In this document: positions 1 through 8,506 of the stretch, one piece after another | Layout: each line of letters begins with the position of its first letter | Numbering within the stretch: the stretch's first letter is position 1 | The notes under the pieces: model-generated | Seen by the model: only the letters and a program-made list of their open reading frames with translations | The model's database searches: none | Told to the model about the DNA's origin: nothing | Assembly (NCBI RefSeq): GCF_018274385.1 | Contig: NZ_JAAFYZ010000106.1 | Span: 1 to 33,100 of the forward strand | Direction of reading: 5' to 3' | Source: Catenulispora pinistramenti | Lineage (GTDB): Bacteria > Actinomycetota > Actinomycetes > Streptomycetales > Catenulisporaceae | Length of the DNA: 33,100 bases | Program-made: the position numbers and the translations under genes

Positions 1-126
1 CCCCGGGATCCCCCCCTCCGCAGGCGCGACGGCGTCTATCGTCCGGGTTCGGGGGTCAGGGGGTCCACGTCATCTGATAGGGATGCGCGGCCATGTGATC
101 GCGCACACACCCCCATCGCCGAGCCC

Positions 127-1110
<984 letters not shown>

Positions 1111-1111
1111 C

Positions 1112-2101
1112 TCAGTACCCCTTCGTCCAGCCGGGGACGATCGCCGTCAGGCCGACCGCTTCGGCGTGTGCGCGCAGTGCGTCCGCGCTGGTGTGCCCGG
1201 GTTCCCAGCCTAGGCGGGCCTTCGCCCGGGCAGTGTCCAGGACCCTGCCGTAGCGCACCAGGGCCACCTGGTCCGGGGTGAAGTCGAGGATGCCGGCCCG
1301 GCGGATCAGGCTGCCGAAGAAACCGGCCCCGAAGGAGACCACCGGGAACGTCGGGCGGCCCAGGCGGCGGGTGATCTGGGACAGCGGCAAGGCGCCGTCG
1401 CCGGCCACGTTGTAGGTGCCCGGGTGGGCCCCCACAGCGGCCAGGACCAGGGCCTGGACCGCGTCGTCGATGTGCACGAACTGCAGGCGCGGGTCGTAGC
1501 CGAGGACCGTGGGGACCACGGGAAGCGTGAGGTAGTCCAGCAGCGGGGAGGCCACGCCGGGGCCCGCGAAGGGCGCGAAGCGCAGCACAGAGACCGCCAC
1601 GTCGGGACGGCGGCGGGCGAAACCGCGCACGTAGCTCTCGGCCTCGGCCACGTCCTTGCCGTAGCCGGACGTCGGGGGCTGGTGCGGGGGCGTGTCCTCG
1701 GCGAACAGGGCCGGATCGCGGGGTGCGCAACCGTAGACGGCTCCGCTGGACTTGACGACCAGGCGCTTCAGGCCGGGCGCCTTGGAGGCGGCGGCCAGGA
1801 GTTGCATGGTCCCGATGACGTTGCGTTCCTTCATCGCCGCCCGGCCGCCGGCACGCGAGGGCCGGGGCTCCAGGCCCAGGTGGACCACGGTATCCGGGTC
1901 CGTCTCCGCGATGAGGCGGGCGATGGCGGGGGAGCCGGAGGCATCAGCCCCGTCGGCGCCTGCTACGAACCGGGCCCGGCCCTGCGCCCGCAGAGCCTCG
2001 ACGACAGACTGCCCCAGACGGCCGTCCGCACCGATCACGAGCACGCGTGGGCCGCCGGACGACGACTTCCCGTCCGCCCGAGTCCGACCCGCACCGGCCA
2101 T
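1112..2101 (-). CDS. NAD-dependent epimerase/dehydratase (extended SDR)
   Basis: A 329-aa Rossmann-fold protein of the extended SDR (sugar epimerase/dehydratase) family. The nucleotide-binding glycine motif GADGRLGQ lies near residue 24, and the SSGAVYG serine-containing strand is present. The usual active-site YxxxK is not intact: the matching stretch reads SGYGKDVAE, with Lys at +2 instead of +4, so catalysis may differ or be lost. The ATG start is 29 nt after the stop of the 33-aa peptide gene, and the stop is 1 nt before the acyltransferase start, giving a tight operon. Position corresponds to M. tuberculosis galE2 (Rv0501) by gene order. I do not assign a sugar substrate. Confidence 0.85.
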   Translation of the reverse strand: MAGAGRTRADGKSSSGGPRVLVIGADGRLGQSVVEALRAQGRARFVAGADGADASGSPAIARLIAETDPDTVVHLGLEPRPSRAGGRAAMKERNVIGTMQLLAAASKAPGLKRLVVKSSGAVYGCAPRDPALFAEDTPPHQPPTSGYGKDVAEAESYVRGFARRRPDVAVSVLRFAPFAGPGVASPLLDYLTLPVVPTVLGYDPRLQFVHIDDAVQALVLAAVGAHPGTYNVAGDGALPLSQITRRLGRPTFPVVSFGAGFFGSLIRRAGILDFTPDQVALVRYGRVLDTARAKARLGWEPGHTSADALRAHAEAVGLTAIVPGWTKGY

Positions 2102-2130
2102 GCCGCGGCCAACCCCCCGACGCGCGCCGG

Positions 2131-2232
2131 CTACTTCTTCTTGTTACGACGCTGGATACGCGTCTTCTTGAGCAGCTTGCGGTGCTTCTTCTTGGCCATA
2201 CGCTTACGGCGCTTCTTGATGACTGAGCCCAC
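2131..2232 (-). CDS. 33-aa basic AURKAIP1/COX24-domain peptide
   Basis: Short ORF starting GTG, coding a 33-residue protein of mostly Lys and Arg (begins MGSVIKKRRKRMAKKKHRK, ends RRNKKK). This matches the AURKAIP1/COX24-domain mini-proteins conserved across actinobacteria between the excisionase-like HTH gene and the SDR gene (Rv0500B position). Its length, composition and conserved place make it a real gene although it is very short. Such peptides are thought to associate with the ribosome, by analogy with the mitochondrial mS38/AURKAIP1 protein; that role is inference here. It is followed 29 nt later by the SDR gene and is probably co-transcribed with it. Confidence 0.88.
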   Translation of the reverse strand: MGSVIKKRRKRMAKKKHRKLLKKTRIQRRNKKK

Positions 2233-2370
2233 TCGGGTGCCCTCGCTCACTTGTGACGGGGATTCGCGACTGGCCCAGAGTACCTGGTCGTCCGCCCCCG
2301 CGACCAAACGCCCATCGGCGCCGGGTCCGGCGGGGGCCGCAGGGGAAGATCAGGGGAAGGTTTCCAGGGA

Positions 2371-2616
2371 CTAAAGGCCCTCCGCCACGTAGGCGTCGCG
2401 CAAGTATTCCTGCACCGCCTGTTCGGGGACCCTGAAGGAGCGGCCCACCCGGACCGCGGGCAGTTCCCCGCTGTGCACCAGCCGGTACACGGTCATCTTG
2501 GACACCCGCATGACCTGGGCGACTTCGGCGACCGTGAGGAACTTGACCTCGGAGAGCCGCGCGGCGTCGCCGCCCGTGCGAGCGCTCCCGTGCATGTCGG
2601 ATATCTCAGAAGCCAT
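2371..2616 (-). CDS. Excisionase/BldC-type helix-turn-helix regulator
   Basis: Small DNA-binding protein (81 aa from the ATG at 2616). The MerR/excisionase-like winged HTH covers roughly residues 24-72: FLTVAEVAQVMRVSKMTVYR forms the helix-turn-helix, and the following AVRVGRSFRVPEQAVQEYL is the wing and last helix typical of this class. The reading frame stays open upstream to 2730, but 2616 is chosen because TATCCT sits exactly 6 nt before this ATG, the layout of a leaderless promoter, and because homologues start shortly before the HTH. The gene corresponds in position to Rv0500A and resembles streptomycete BldC-related regulators. Its targets cannot be read from sequence. Confidence 0.9.
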   Translation of the reverse strand: MASEISDMHGSARTGGDAARLSEVKFLTVAEVAQVMRVSKMTVYRLVHSGELPAVRVGRSFRVPEQAVQEYLRDAYVAEGL

Positions 2617-2622
2617 GTTATG

Positions 2623-2628
2623 AGGATA
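2623..2628 (-). promoter_or_regulatory. -10 element of HTH regulator, leaderless layout
   Basis: TATCCT on the minus strand, followed by 6 nt and the ATG at 2616. No Shine-Dalgarno sequence is possible in that gap, which favours a leaderless mRNA. Confidence 0.55.
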
Positions 2629-2749
2629 GGGGTGGATGATACATATGGGGAAGAGGATGCGGCATTCGTGTGATTTGCGGACTGTGGCAGCTGGGGCGGA
2701 CCCGCTTACCCGCTGTGGCCCGCCGCACACGCCCCGCCCCGGTACGGGT

Positions 2750-3565
2750 TCAGGCCTCGGGCCGCACCGTCAGCCCGGCCCGGGCGAGTACGTACCGTGA
2801 CATGGGCGTGTAGTGCCGTGGCGCGATGCCGTCGTCCAGCGGTACGGCCACCTGCACCGCGCCCTCGGCCTCGCCGACGAACAGCGCCGGGTCGTTGGAG
2901 TCGGCGAACCCGATGGCGTCGATCCCGGCCTGGCCCGCGCCGCCGCACCAGCCGTGGTCGGCGACCACCAGGTCCGGCAGCGGATCGCCGTCCCCGGCCA
3001 GCGAGGCCAGCGCGGCCCGGATCGGGCGCGCGGAGTGGGTGTGCACCAGCGAACCGCCCTCGGCCGTCACCCCGACCCCGCCGAAGTAGGCGATCGACCG
3101 GCGCTTGCGGCCGACCTGCGCCGAGGCCTGATACGACCAGCCGGCCCCGGCCTCCGTCACCTCGCACCCGGCGTCCCGCAGCCCGGCGGCGAAGGCCAGG
3201 TGCACGGCCAGCAGGGTGCTGGGATGCCCGGTGGCCAGCAGGACCCGCTGCCGCAGCTCCCCGGCCTGCCCGAGCCGGTCGGCGAACCGGTCCAGGGCGT
3301 CCAGGGTGAGCTCGACGTCGATGTGGTCCTGCCCGGAGCGGTACTTCGGGTCCGCCGACACCCCGGCCCGGTCGGCCATCAGCTTCACGACGTCGCCCTG
3401 CGTCCACACCCGCTCGGGCTCCAGCCCGAACAGGTGGTAGGGGTCCCGCTCGGCGAACATCGCGTACTTCCGGAGGTTGTCCTCCCGCGGTGTCGCCACC
3501 GCACCGGCGATGCGGTGCGTCAACAAGTGGTCGCGGAGTTCGTCGCGAGTGGGGGCGGCGGTCAT
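2750..3565 (-). CDS. Conserved actinobacterial protein, often annotated phosphatase
   Basis: A 271-aa soluble protein that I recognise only as the conserved actinobacterial family commonly labelled phosphatase; I cannot confirm an activity. Visible features are a His-containing stretch TGHPSTLLAVH near residue 112, VHTHSARPI near 175, and a glycine-rich DHGWCGGAGQAG near 205, which could form a metal or phosphate site. There is no signal peptide or membrane segment. The ATG at 3565 is preceded by TACCTT with a 6-nt gap. The purine-rich stretch near the start lies on the plus strand and is not an RBS for this gene. It is transcribed in the same direction as the HTH gene, 133 nt upstream of it. 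Confidence 0.75.
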   Translation of the reverse strand: MTAAPTRDELRDHLLTHRIAGAVATPREDNLRKYAMFAERDPYHLFGLEPERVWTQGDVVKLMADRAGVSADPKYRSGQDHIDVELTLDALDRFADRLGQAGELRQRVLLATGHPSTLLAVHLAFAAGLRDAGCEVTEAGAGWSYQASAQVGRKRRSIAYFGGVGVTAEGGSLVHTHSARPIRAALASLAGDGDPLPDLVVADHGWCGGAGQAGIDAIGFADSNDPALFVGEAEGAVQVAVPLDDGIAPRHYTPMSRYVLARAGLTVRPEA

Positions 3566-3571
3566 GAGGAG

Positions 3572-3577
3572 AAGGTA
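3572..3577 (-). promoter_or_regulatory. -10 element of phosphatase-like gene, leaderless layout
   Basis: TACCTT on the minus strand, then 6 nt, then the ATG at 3565. The intervening CTCCTC cannot act as a ribosome binding site. Confidence 0.5.
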
Positions 3578-3633
3578 ACCCGCGTAGACGGATCACCGCC
3601 GCTCATTGTGCGTACATCACATTCACGTAGTAC

Positions 3634-4818
3634 CTATTCGGTCCGCAGGGCGACGACCGGATCCAGTCTCCCGGCCCGCCGCGCCGGCATCACGCCGAAG
3701 AACACCCCGACCGCGACCGACACCCCGAACGCGAGCACGATGGACCACCAGGCGAGGACGGCGGGCAGCGGGGTGAAGGCGGACAGGATGGCCGACGCGC
3801 CGATCCCCAGCCCGATCCCTATTACGCCGCCGATGCTTGTCAGCATCACGGCTTCTAAGAGGAACTGGGACAGGACGTCCCGCTGTCGCGCGCCGAGGGC
3901 CTTGCGCAGACCGATCTCCTTGGTCCGCTCCCGGACCGAGACCAGCATGATGTTGGACACCCCGACTCCGCCGACCAGCAGCGAGATGCCCGCGATCGCG
4001 GCCAGGACCAGGGTGAGCATCGACAGGATCTTGCCGATGGTGCCCAGGATCTCGGTCTGGGACACCGCGGTGAACTCGTCGCCCTGGTACTTCTGTTTCA
4101 GCGCGTCGACCAGCTTGGCGCCGACGGCGTCCACGTCGCCGGGGGTGTCGGCCTTGACCGCGAAGCCGGAGATGTTGTCCATGCCGAACAGCCGCTGCGC
4201 GGCGGTGACCGGGATGTGCACCTCGGTGTCCGGGCTCACCCCGAAGGCGCCGCCCTTGGCCTGGAAGAGCCCGATCACCCGGAACTCGACGCCGCTCATC
4301 GACACCTGACGGCCGATGGGGTCGGTGTCCGGGAACAGCGCGGCGGCGGCGTCGGGGCCCAGGACGATCACCCGGCGCGCGGTGGCGATGTCCGCCTTGG
4401 AGACGTAGCGGCCCTCGGCCAGCGGGCGGTCGAAGACGTCCACCACGTTCGCCGTGGTGCCCTGGACCGACGCGTAGTACGTGTTGGTCCCGGCGCGCAG
4501 GTCCTCGGCCGAGGTCAGGTCCACGGCGACGGCGTCCGGCCGGCCGAGCACCCGGTTCAGGTAGTCGGCGTCGGAGAGCTGGAGCCGGGACACGGCCGGG
4601 GTGGTGCCGATCTGGAACTTGCCGGGCACGACGAACACGATGTTCGAGCCCAGGCCCTCGACCTCGGAGGTGACCAGCTGCTTCGCACCGCCGCCGATGG
4701 CGACCAGGACGACCACCGCGGCGACGCCGATCACCACGCCGAGCATGGTCAGCAGGGAGCGCAGGCGGTTGGCGCGCAGGGCGTCGAAGGCGACGCGGAA
4801 GGATTCGGTGATTCTCAT
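3634..4818 (-). CDS. ABC transporter permease, MacB/FtsX type
   Basis: A 394-aa membrane permease of the MacB/FtsX family. An N-terminal membrane helix (about residues 20-45, LLTMLGVVIGVAAVVVLVAI) is followed by a ~220-residue extracytoplasmic MacB periplasmic-core-like domain, then three C-terminal helices. The family cytoplasmic loop VRERTKEIGLRKALGARQRD lies between helices 2 and 3. It is the last gene of a four-gene operon and overlaps the ATPase gene by 4 nt (ATGA), so the two are made together. With the lipoprotein adaptor encoded upstream it should form a tripartite-like mechanotransmission export or signalling pump. The substrate is unknown; antimicrobial peptides, lipids or macrolides are known for relatives. 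Confidence 0.93.
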   Translation of the reverse strand: MRITESFRVAFDALRANRLRSLLTMLGVVIGVAAVVVLVAIGGGAKQLVTSEVEGLGSNIVFVVPGKFQIGTTPAVSRLQLSDADYLNRVLGRPDAVAVDLTSAEDLRAGTNTYYASVQGTTANVVDVFDRPLAEGRYVSKADIATARRVIVLGPDAAAALFPDTDPIGRQVSMSGVEFRVIGLFQAKGGAFGVSPDTEVHIPVTAAQRLFGMDNISGFAVKADTPGDVDAVGAKLVDALKQKYQGDEFTAVSQTEILGTIGKILSMLTLVLAAIAGISLLVGGVGVSNIMLVSVRERTKEIGLRKALGARQRDVLSQFLLEAVMLTSIGGVIGIGLGIGASAILSAFTPLPAVLAWWSIVLAFGVSVAVGVFFGVMPARRAGRLDPVVALRTE

Positions 4819-5510
4819 GAGGGCTCCGGTGCTTCCGCCACAGCTTCTATAAGGCCGTCCCGCACGCGGATGATTCTTCGGGCGCGCGCCGCGATGTCCG
4901 CCTCATGGGTCACCAGGACCACCGCGACTCCGCGTTCCTTGTTGAGCCGCTCCAGGATCCCCATCACCTCGTCACCGTTGACCGTGTCGAGGTTCCCTGT
5001 GGGTTCGTCAGCGAGGAGCACTGAGGGCTCCCCTACAAGCGCGCGCGCTATAGCGACTCTCTGCTGTTCGCCGCCGGACATCTGCGTGGGCTTGTGGCCT
5101 ATCCGATGTCCCAGGTTCACCGCATCCAAGGCCTCTGCTGCGCGCTTCCTGCGTTCGGCTCTGCGTACTCCTCTATAGACGAGTGGCAGAGCGACGTTAT
5201 CCAGAGCGGTGGTACGTGCCAGCAGTTGGAACGACTGGAACACGAACCCGATCGTCTGGTTCCGCAGTTCGGCCAGTTCACTGTCGTCCAGCGTGCCGAC
5301 GTCGCGGCCCCCGACCAGCAGCGTGCCGGTGGTCGGCCGGTCCAGGCAGCCGAGCAGGTGCATCAGTGTGGACTTGCCCGACCCCGAGGGCCCGATGATC
5401 GCCGCGTAGTCGCCCTCTTCGATGGTCAGGGAGACCCCGCGCAGGGCATCCACGGAAACGCCGTCCATGCGGTACGAGCGAGTGACCTCGACCGCCTCGA
5501 TTTCGGCCAT
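4815..5510 (-). CDS. ABC transporter ATP-binding protein, MacB/LolD type
   Basis: A 231-aa nucleotide-binding subunit that powers the adjacent permease. Walker A is GPSGSGKS at residues 40-47, the ABC signature is MSGGEQQRVAIARAL near 144, and Walker B with the catalytic Glu is LLADEPTGNLD near 165, the sequence typical of the MacB/LolD/FtsE group. A switch His is present in VTHE. The ATG start lies 3 nt after the stop of the adaptor gene and the stop overlaps the permease start, so the cassette is translationally coupled. Parts of this gene and of the adaptor use slightly AT-richer codons (for example around 5100-5180), a mild deviation from the surroundings. Confidence 0.95.
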   Translation of the reverse strand: MAEIEAVEVTRSYRMDGVSVDALRGVSLTIEEGDYAAIIGPSGSGKSTLMHLLGCLDRPTTGTLLVGGRDVGTLDDSELAELRNQTIGFVFQSFQLLARTTALDNVALPLVYRGVRRAERRKRAAEALDAVNLGHRIGHKPTQMSGGEQQRVAIARALVGEPSVLLADEPTGNLDTVNGDEVMGILERLNKERGVAVVLVTHEADIAARARRIIRVRDGLIEAVAEAPEPS

Positions 5511-5513
5511 GTC

Positions 5514-6911
5514 CTAGAGCTTCTGCCCGTCGTGGACCTTGTCGGCCCCCGAAGTCACGATCACGTCCCCGGCGTTCAGCCCGGACGCCACTTCCACCGC
5601 GGTGTCGCCCTGCGCCCCGAGCCGGACGACGTGCCGGTGCGCGACCCCCGACGTCACCAGCCACACCGTGTCCTGGTTCCCGTCGTGCACGATCGCCGCC
5701 GAGGGCACCGCGAGCACGTGCGGTTTGTTCGCCACCTGCAGGTCCGCCACGGCGCTCATCCCGGGCCGCGGGACCGGTGCCGCCGAGCCGTCGCCGAGCG
5801 TGCCGGCCCCGAGCGAGAGCCGGACCCGGTAGGTGACGCCGCCCCGGCTGGAGGACTGGCCCTGGCTGTCGATGGAGATCACGGTCCCCGGGTAGTCCCC
5901 GTCGGGCACGGCGTCCAGTTGCACGTCCGCGGTGATGCCCGGGGAGACCTGAAGTATCGAGGTCTCGTCGACCTGGGCGGTCAGCGTCAGGACCGAGGAG
6001 TCGGTGATGACCAGCAGCGGTGCGCCGGAGTCCACCGGCGAGCCCTGAGTGATCACGGTGTCGTCCCCGGGATCCGTGCTCCCGCCTGTGCTCCCGCCGG
6101 AGGCATCCGATCCGAGACTGCCTCCTGCCGCACCGGCCAGAGAACCCAGGCTCCCGCTGAGTTGTGACAGGAGCGAAGAGACGTCCACTCCCGAAGCGCT
6201 GGCTCCCCCGACGCCGCTGCGCAGTGACACGTCCCCGGATATAGAGGCCTTAATAGTGAGGGAGTCCACTGTCTTCTGCGCTATAGCGACGGCAGCCTGT
6301 GTCTGAGTCCGCTGCGCATCGCCGAGAGAGCCGAGGACGTCCGACGCCGACGCCACTCCGTTGTTGAAGTTCGCGATGGTGTTCCGCACGTCGGAGGACG
6401 CCGTGGCGTATTGCGTACGCGCACTGCTGATCTGCTCCAGGATCGACGCCTTGATCGCCGGATCCGCGATCTGCTCGGCGGTGGCCTGCGCGGCGTCGAA
6501 AGCCTTCTGCGCGTTGGCGTCGGCGTCCTCCTCGGACTGCGAGAAGTCCAGGACGCTCGTCCCGCCCGAGGACTTCTTGCCCTGCGCCGCCGCCTGCGCG
6601 TCCGCCGCCTTCGCCGCGGTCAGCTGCGCCTGCGCGTCCGGCGAGTCGATCCGCAGCAGCGTCTGCCCGGCGGTGACGTGCTGGCCGTCGGCGACCATCA
6701 GCTGCGCCACCGAACCGGCGGCCGTGGCGTCCACCGTGATCTGGGACTTCGGCGTCACGCTCGCCGGCGCCTCGACGATCTGGGTGACCGGTCCGTACGT
6801 CACCGGCGCTTTGGTGATCCCGGAAGGAGTGCCGCTGCTACAGGCGCTCAGTCCGGCGACGAGTAGAGGACTGAGAACCAACCCCGTTATTACCGTGCCG
6901 CGTTTGGTCAC
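5514..6911 (-). CDS. Lipoprotein membrane-fusion/HlyD-type adaptor
   Basis: A 465-aa efflux adaptor subunit for the MacB-like pump. It begins with a lipoprotein signal: basic TKR, a hydrophobic stretch and lipobox LSAC near residues 21-24. A biotinyl-lipoyl-like half (VTPKSQITVDATAAGSVAQL, then DGQHVTAGQTLLRIDSP) leads into an Ala/Gln-rich helical hairpin (about 100-220). A Ser/Gly-rich low-complexity insert (about 235-285), the second lipoyl half and a beta-barrel domain follow. The GTG start at 6911 is chosen because it overlaps the MFS stop as GTGA and directly precedes the signal peptide; the same frame runs open far upstream only as an out-of-phase shadow of the MFS gene. It is anchored outside the membrane, where it would link the permease to the wall region. 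Confidence 0.88.
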   Translation of the reverse strand: MTKRGTVITGLVLSPLLVAGLSACSSGTPSGITKAPVTYGPVTQIVEAPASVTPKSQITVDATAAGSVAQLMVADGQHVTAGQTLLRIDSPDAQAQLTAAKAADAQAAAQGKKSSGGTSVLDFSQSEEDADANAQKAFDAAQATAEQIADPAIKASILEQISSARTQYATASSDVRNTIANFNNGVASASDVLGSLGDAQRTQTQAAVAIAQKTVDSLTIKASISGDVSLRSGVGGASASGVDVSSLLSQLSGSLGSLAGAAGGSLGSDASGGSTGGSTDPGDDTVITQGSPVDSGAPLLVITDSSVLTLTAQVDETSILQVSPGITADVQLDAVPDGDYPGTVISIDSQGQSSSRGGVTYRVRLSLGAGTLGDGSAAPVPRPGMSAVADLQVANKPHVLAVPSAAIVHDGNQDTVWLVTSGVAHRHVVRLGAQGDTAVEVASGLNAGDVIVTSGADKVHDGQKL

Positions 6912-8146
6912 GTCCCCAATGTAGGTACCGTTTCCGCGCCGCCCACGGCCGGGGTCTGCCGACCACCGTCGGGCTTCGGCGCGCGCCGCGGATCGAAGGC
7001 GTAGGCCAGCAGCACGATCACGGCGATCATCACCATCGGGACGGCCATGCCCTCCCGGTGGGTGACCCCCGCTCCCCACAGGCCGGTCACCAAAGGCGCG
7101 CCGAGCAGGAAGCCCAGGTAGTTGAAGACGTTGATGCGCGCGACGGCCACCCCGGACCCGGTCGGGTCGTTGGCGTAGGCGGCCGTGAACGCCTGCGGCA
7201 CCAGCGGGGACAGGCCGAAGCCGGCGATCAGGAACCCGACGAGCGCCATGTACGGGCCGGACGCCGCGACCACGACCGCGAACCCGGCGGCGCAGACGAC
7301 CGCGCCGGCCCGCACCACCTTCACCGGGCCGAACCGCTGGACCGCCAGGTCGCCGCGGAACCGGCCGAGCACCTGGCCCAGGGTGTAGGCGCCGACCACC
7401 AGGCCGCCGAAGGTGTCGGAGGACTTCAGGCCCTTGGTCAGGTAGTCGCTGCCGGCCGCGGTGACACTGGACTCGCCGATGTAGGCCAGGGTCATGACCA
7501 CGCACAGCAGCAGCATCGGGCGCCACGGGATGCTGGGCAGCCTGCCCTCGGCGTCCTTGACGACCGTCTCGTCGCGCAGGTTCTTCAGCAGCATCGGCCC
7601 GGCGTACAGGGTCGCGGCCACCCCGACCACGGCGGCCACCAGGTACGTCACGCTCAAGGGCCAGCCGGCCGCCGAGCCCAGCGCGCCCCAGGCCGAGCCG
7701 ACGATCGCCCCGGCCGCCCACACGCCGAAGAACGCCAGGATGATCGACCGGCCGTAGCGCCGCTCCAGCCCGCAGGCCTGCATGTTCATCGTGGCGTCGG
7801 CGGCGCCCACGGCCAGCCCGAACAGCATCAGGACCGGCATCGCCTGGTAGAGGTTCCGGGTGTGCGGGACGATCACCAGCACCGCGACCACCGTCGGCTG
7901 CACCACCCGCAGCACCGCGGCCGAGGTCGTCCAGCGCATCGCCAGCCCGGCCAGCACCGAACCGACCCCGGCCAGGATCGGGACCAGGGCCAGGAGGATG
8001 GACAACGTACCGTCGCTGACGTGCAGCTGCTTCTGGATCACCGACACCTTCGAGGTGAGCAGCGAGAAGGCGAAGCCCTGCACCCCGAAGAAGATGTGAG
8101 TCGCTATCCGGTTCCGGGTCAAACCACCCGGGTCTACCTGCGGCAT
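6908..8146 (-). CDS. Major facilitator superfamily transporter
   Basis: A 412-aa polytopic protein with about 12 hydrophobic segments and MFS-like loops, similar to YbjJ-type transporters. It is the first gene of the operon: its TGA stop overlaps the GTG start of the lipoprotein adaptor gene. Such a single-component exporter coupled to a MacB-type system is unusual and suggests a shared substrate or shared induction. The ATG at 8146 is preceded by TACGCT with a 6-nt gap, the leaderless arrangement. The gene is divergent from the NfeD-like/flotillin pair, with 80 nt between the two starts. The transported compound cannot be inferred. Confidence 0.88.
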   Translation of the reverse strand: MPQVDPGGLTRNRIATHIFFGVQGFAFSLLTSKVSVIQKQLHVSDGTLSILLALVPILAGVGSVLAGLAMRWTTSAAVLRVVQPTVVAVLVIVPHTRNLYQAMPVLMLFGLAVGAADATMNMQACGLERRYGRSIILAFFGVWAAGAIVGSAWGALGSAAGWPLSVTYLVAAVVGVAATLYAGPMLLKNLRDETVVKDAEGRLPSIPWRPMLLLCVVMTLAYIGESSVTAAGSDYLTKGLKSSDTFGGLVVGAYTLGQVLGRFRGDLAVQRFGPVKVVRAGAVVCAAGFAVVVAASGPYMALVGFLIAGFGLSPLVPQAFTAAYANDPTGSGVAVARINVFNYLGFLLGAPLVTGLWGAGVTHREGMAVPMVMIAVIVLLAYAFDPRRAPKPDGGRQTPAVGGAETVPTLGT

Positions 8147-8152
8147 GCCCGC

Positions 8153-8158
8153 AGCGTA
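8153..8158 (-). promoter_or_regulatory. -10 element of MFS/ABC export operon, leaderless layout
   Basis: TACGCT on the minus strand, followed by 6 nt and the ATG at 8146. It would drive the whole four-gene export operon. Confidence 0.55.
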
Positions 8159-8213
8159 GGCGACGTGATCTTCCTTGGGAAGGGGTTGCGTGGTCCAGGT
8201 CCGGGCACGGGTG

Positions 8214-8219
8214 TAACGT
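8214..8219 (+). promoter_or_regulatory. -10 element of NfeD-like/flotillin operon
   Basis: TAACGT followed by 7 nt and GTG at 8227, favouring that GTG as a leaderless start over the in-frame GTG at 8218, which overlaps this hexamer. Confidence 0.45.
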
Positions 8220-8226
8220 GCGGAAA

Positions 8227-8469
8227 GTGCCAGACGACGCGGTTATCGGATGCGTGGGCTTGTTGCACGTCGGTACGCGCGGCCAACGGGGGCCCGGCGA
8301 GGTGGTGGTGCGAGTGCGGGGTGGCAGCGAGGCGTTTCTAGCCTGGTCGGAGCAGCCGCTGGCGAAAGGCACCCGAGTCTTGGTCGTGGAGTCTCGCGGG
8401 GAACGCGCGGTCGACGTCATCGCCTTCCCCGAGGAAACCGACCCGCTGGACGAACTGGACAGGCTGTGA
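8227..8469 (+). CDS. Minimal NfeD C-terminal-like (OB-fold) protein
   Basis: An 80-aa soluble protein (83 aa if the GTG at 8218 is used). The pattern IGCVGLLHVGTRGQRGPGEVVVRVRGG followed by alternating strands and KGTRVLVVESRGERAVDVIAF resembles the small OB-fold domain at the C-terminus of NfeD proteins. NfeD genes typically neighbour flotillin genes, and here a flotillin gene starts 37 nt downstream. Unlike classic NfeD there is no membrane segment or protease domain, so it could only act as a soluble partner of the flotillin. The assignment rests on pattern and context and is moderately sure. Confidence 0.7.
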   Translation: MPDDAVIGCVGLLHVGTRGQRGPGEVVVRVRGGSEAFLAWSEQPLAKGTRVLVVESRGERAVDVIAFPEETDPLDELDRL

Positions 8470-8506
8470 ACATCCATCTCAGCTCACGGGAAGAAGGCTG
8501 ACCACC

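Noticed and set aside
2813-4309. A 498-residue plus-strand open frame opposite the phosphatase-like and permease genes
   Set aside because: Composition is that of a GC-driven shadow; the minus-strand proteins have clear family motifs.
5514-8477. One 987-residue minus-strand open frame covering adaptor and MFS regions
   Set aside because: Only the part from the GTG at 6911 codes a recognisable lipoprotein adaptor. The rest is an Arg/Gly/Pro-rich shadow of the MFS transporter in another frame.
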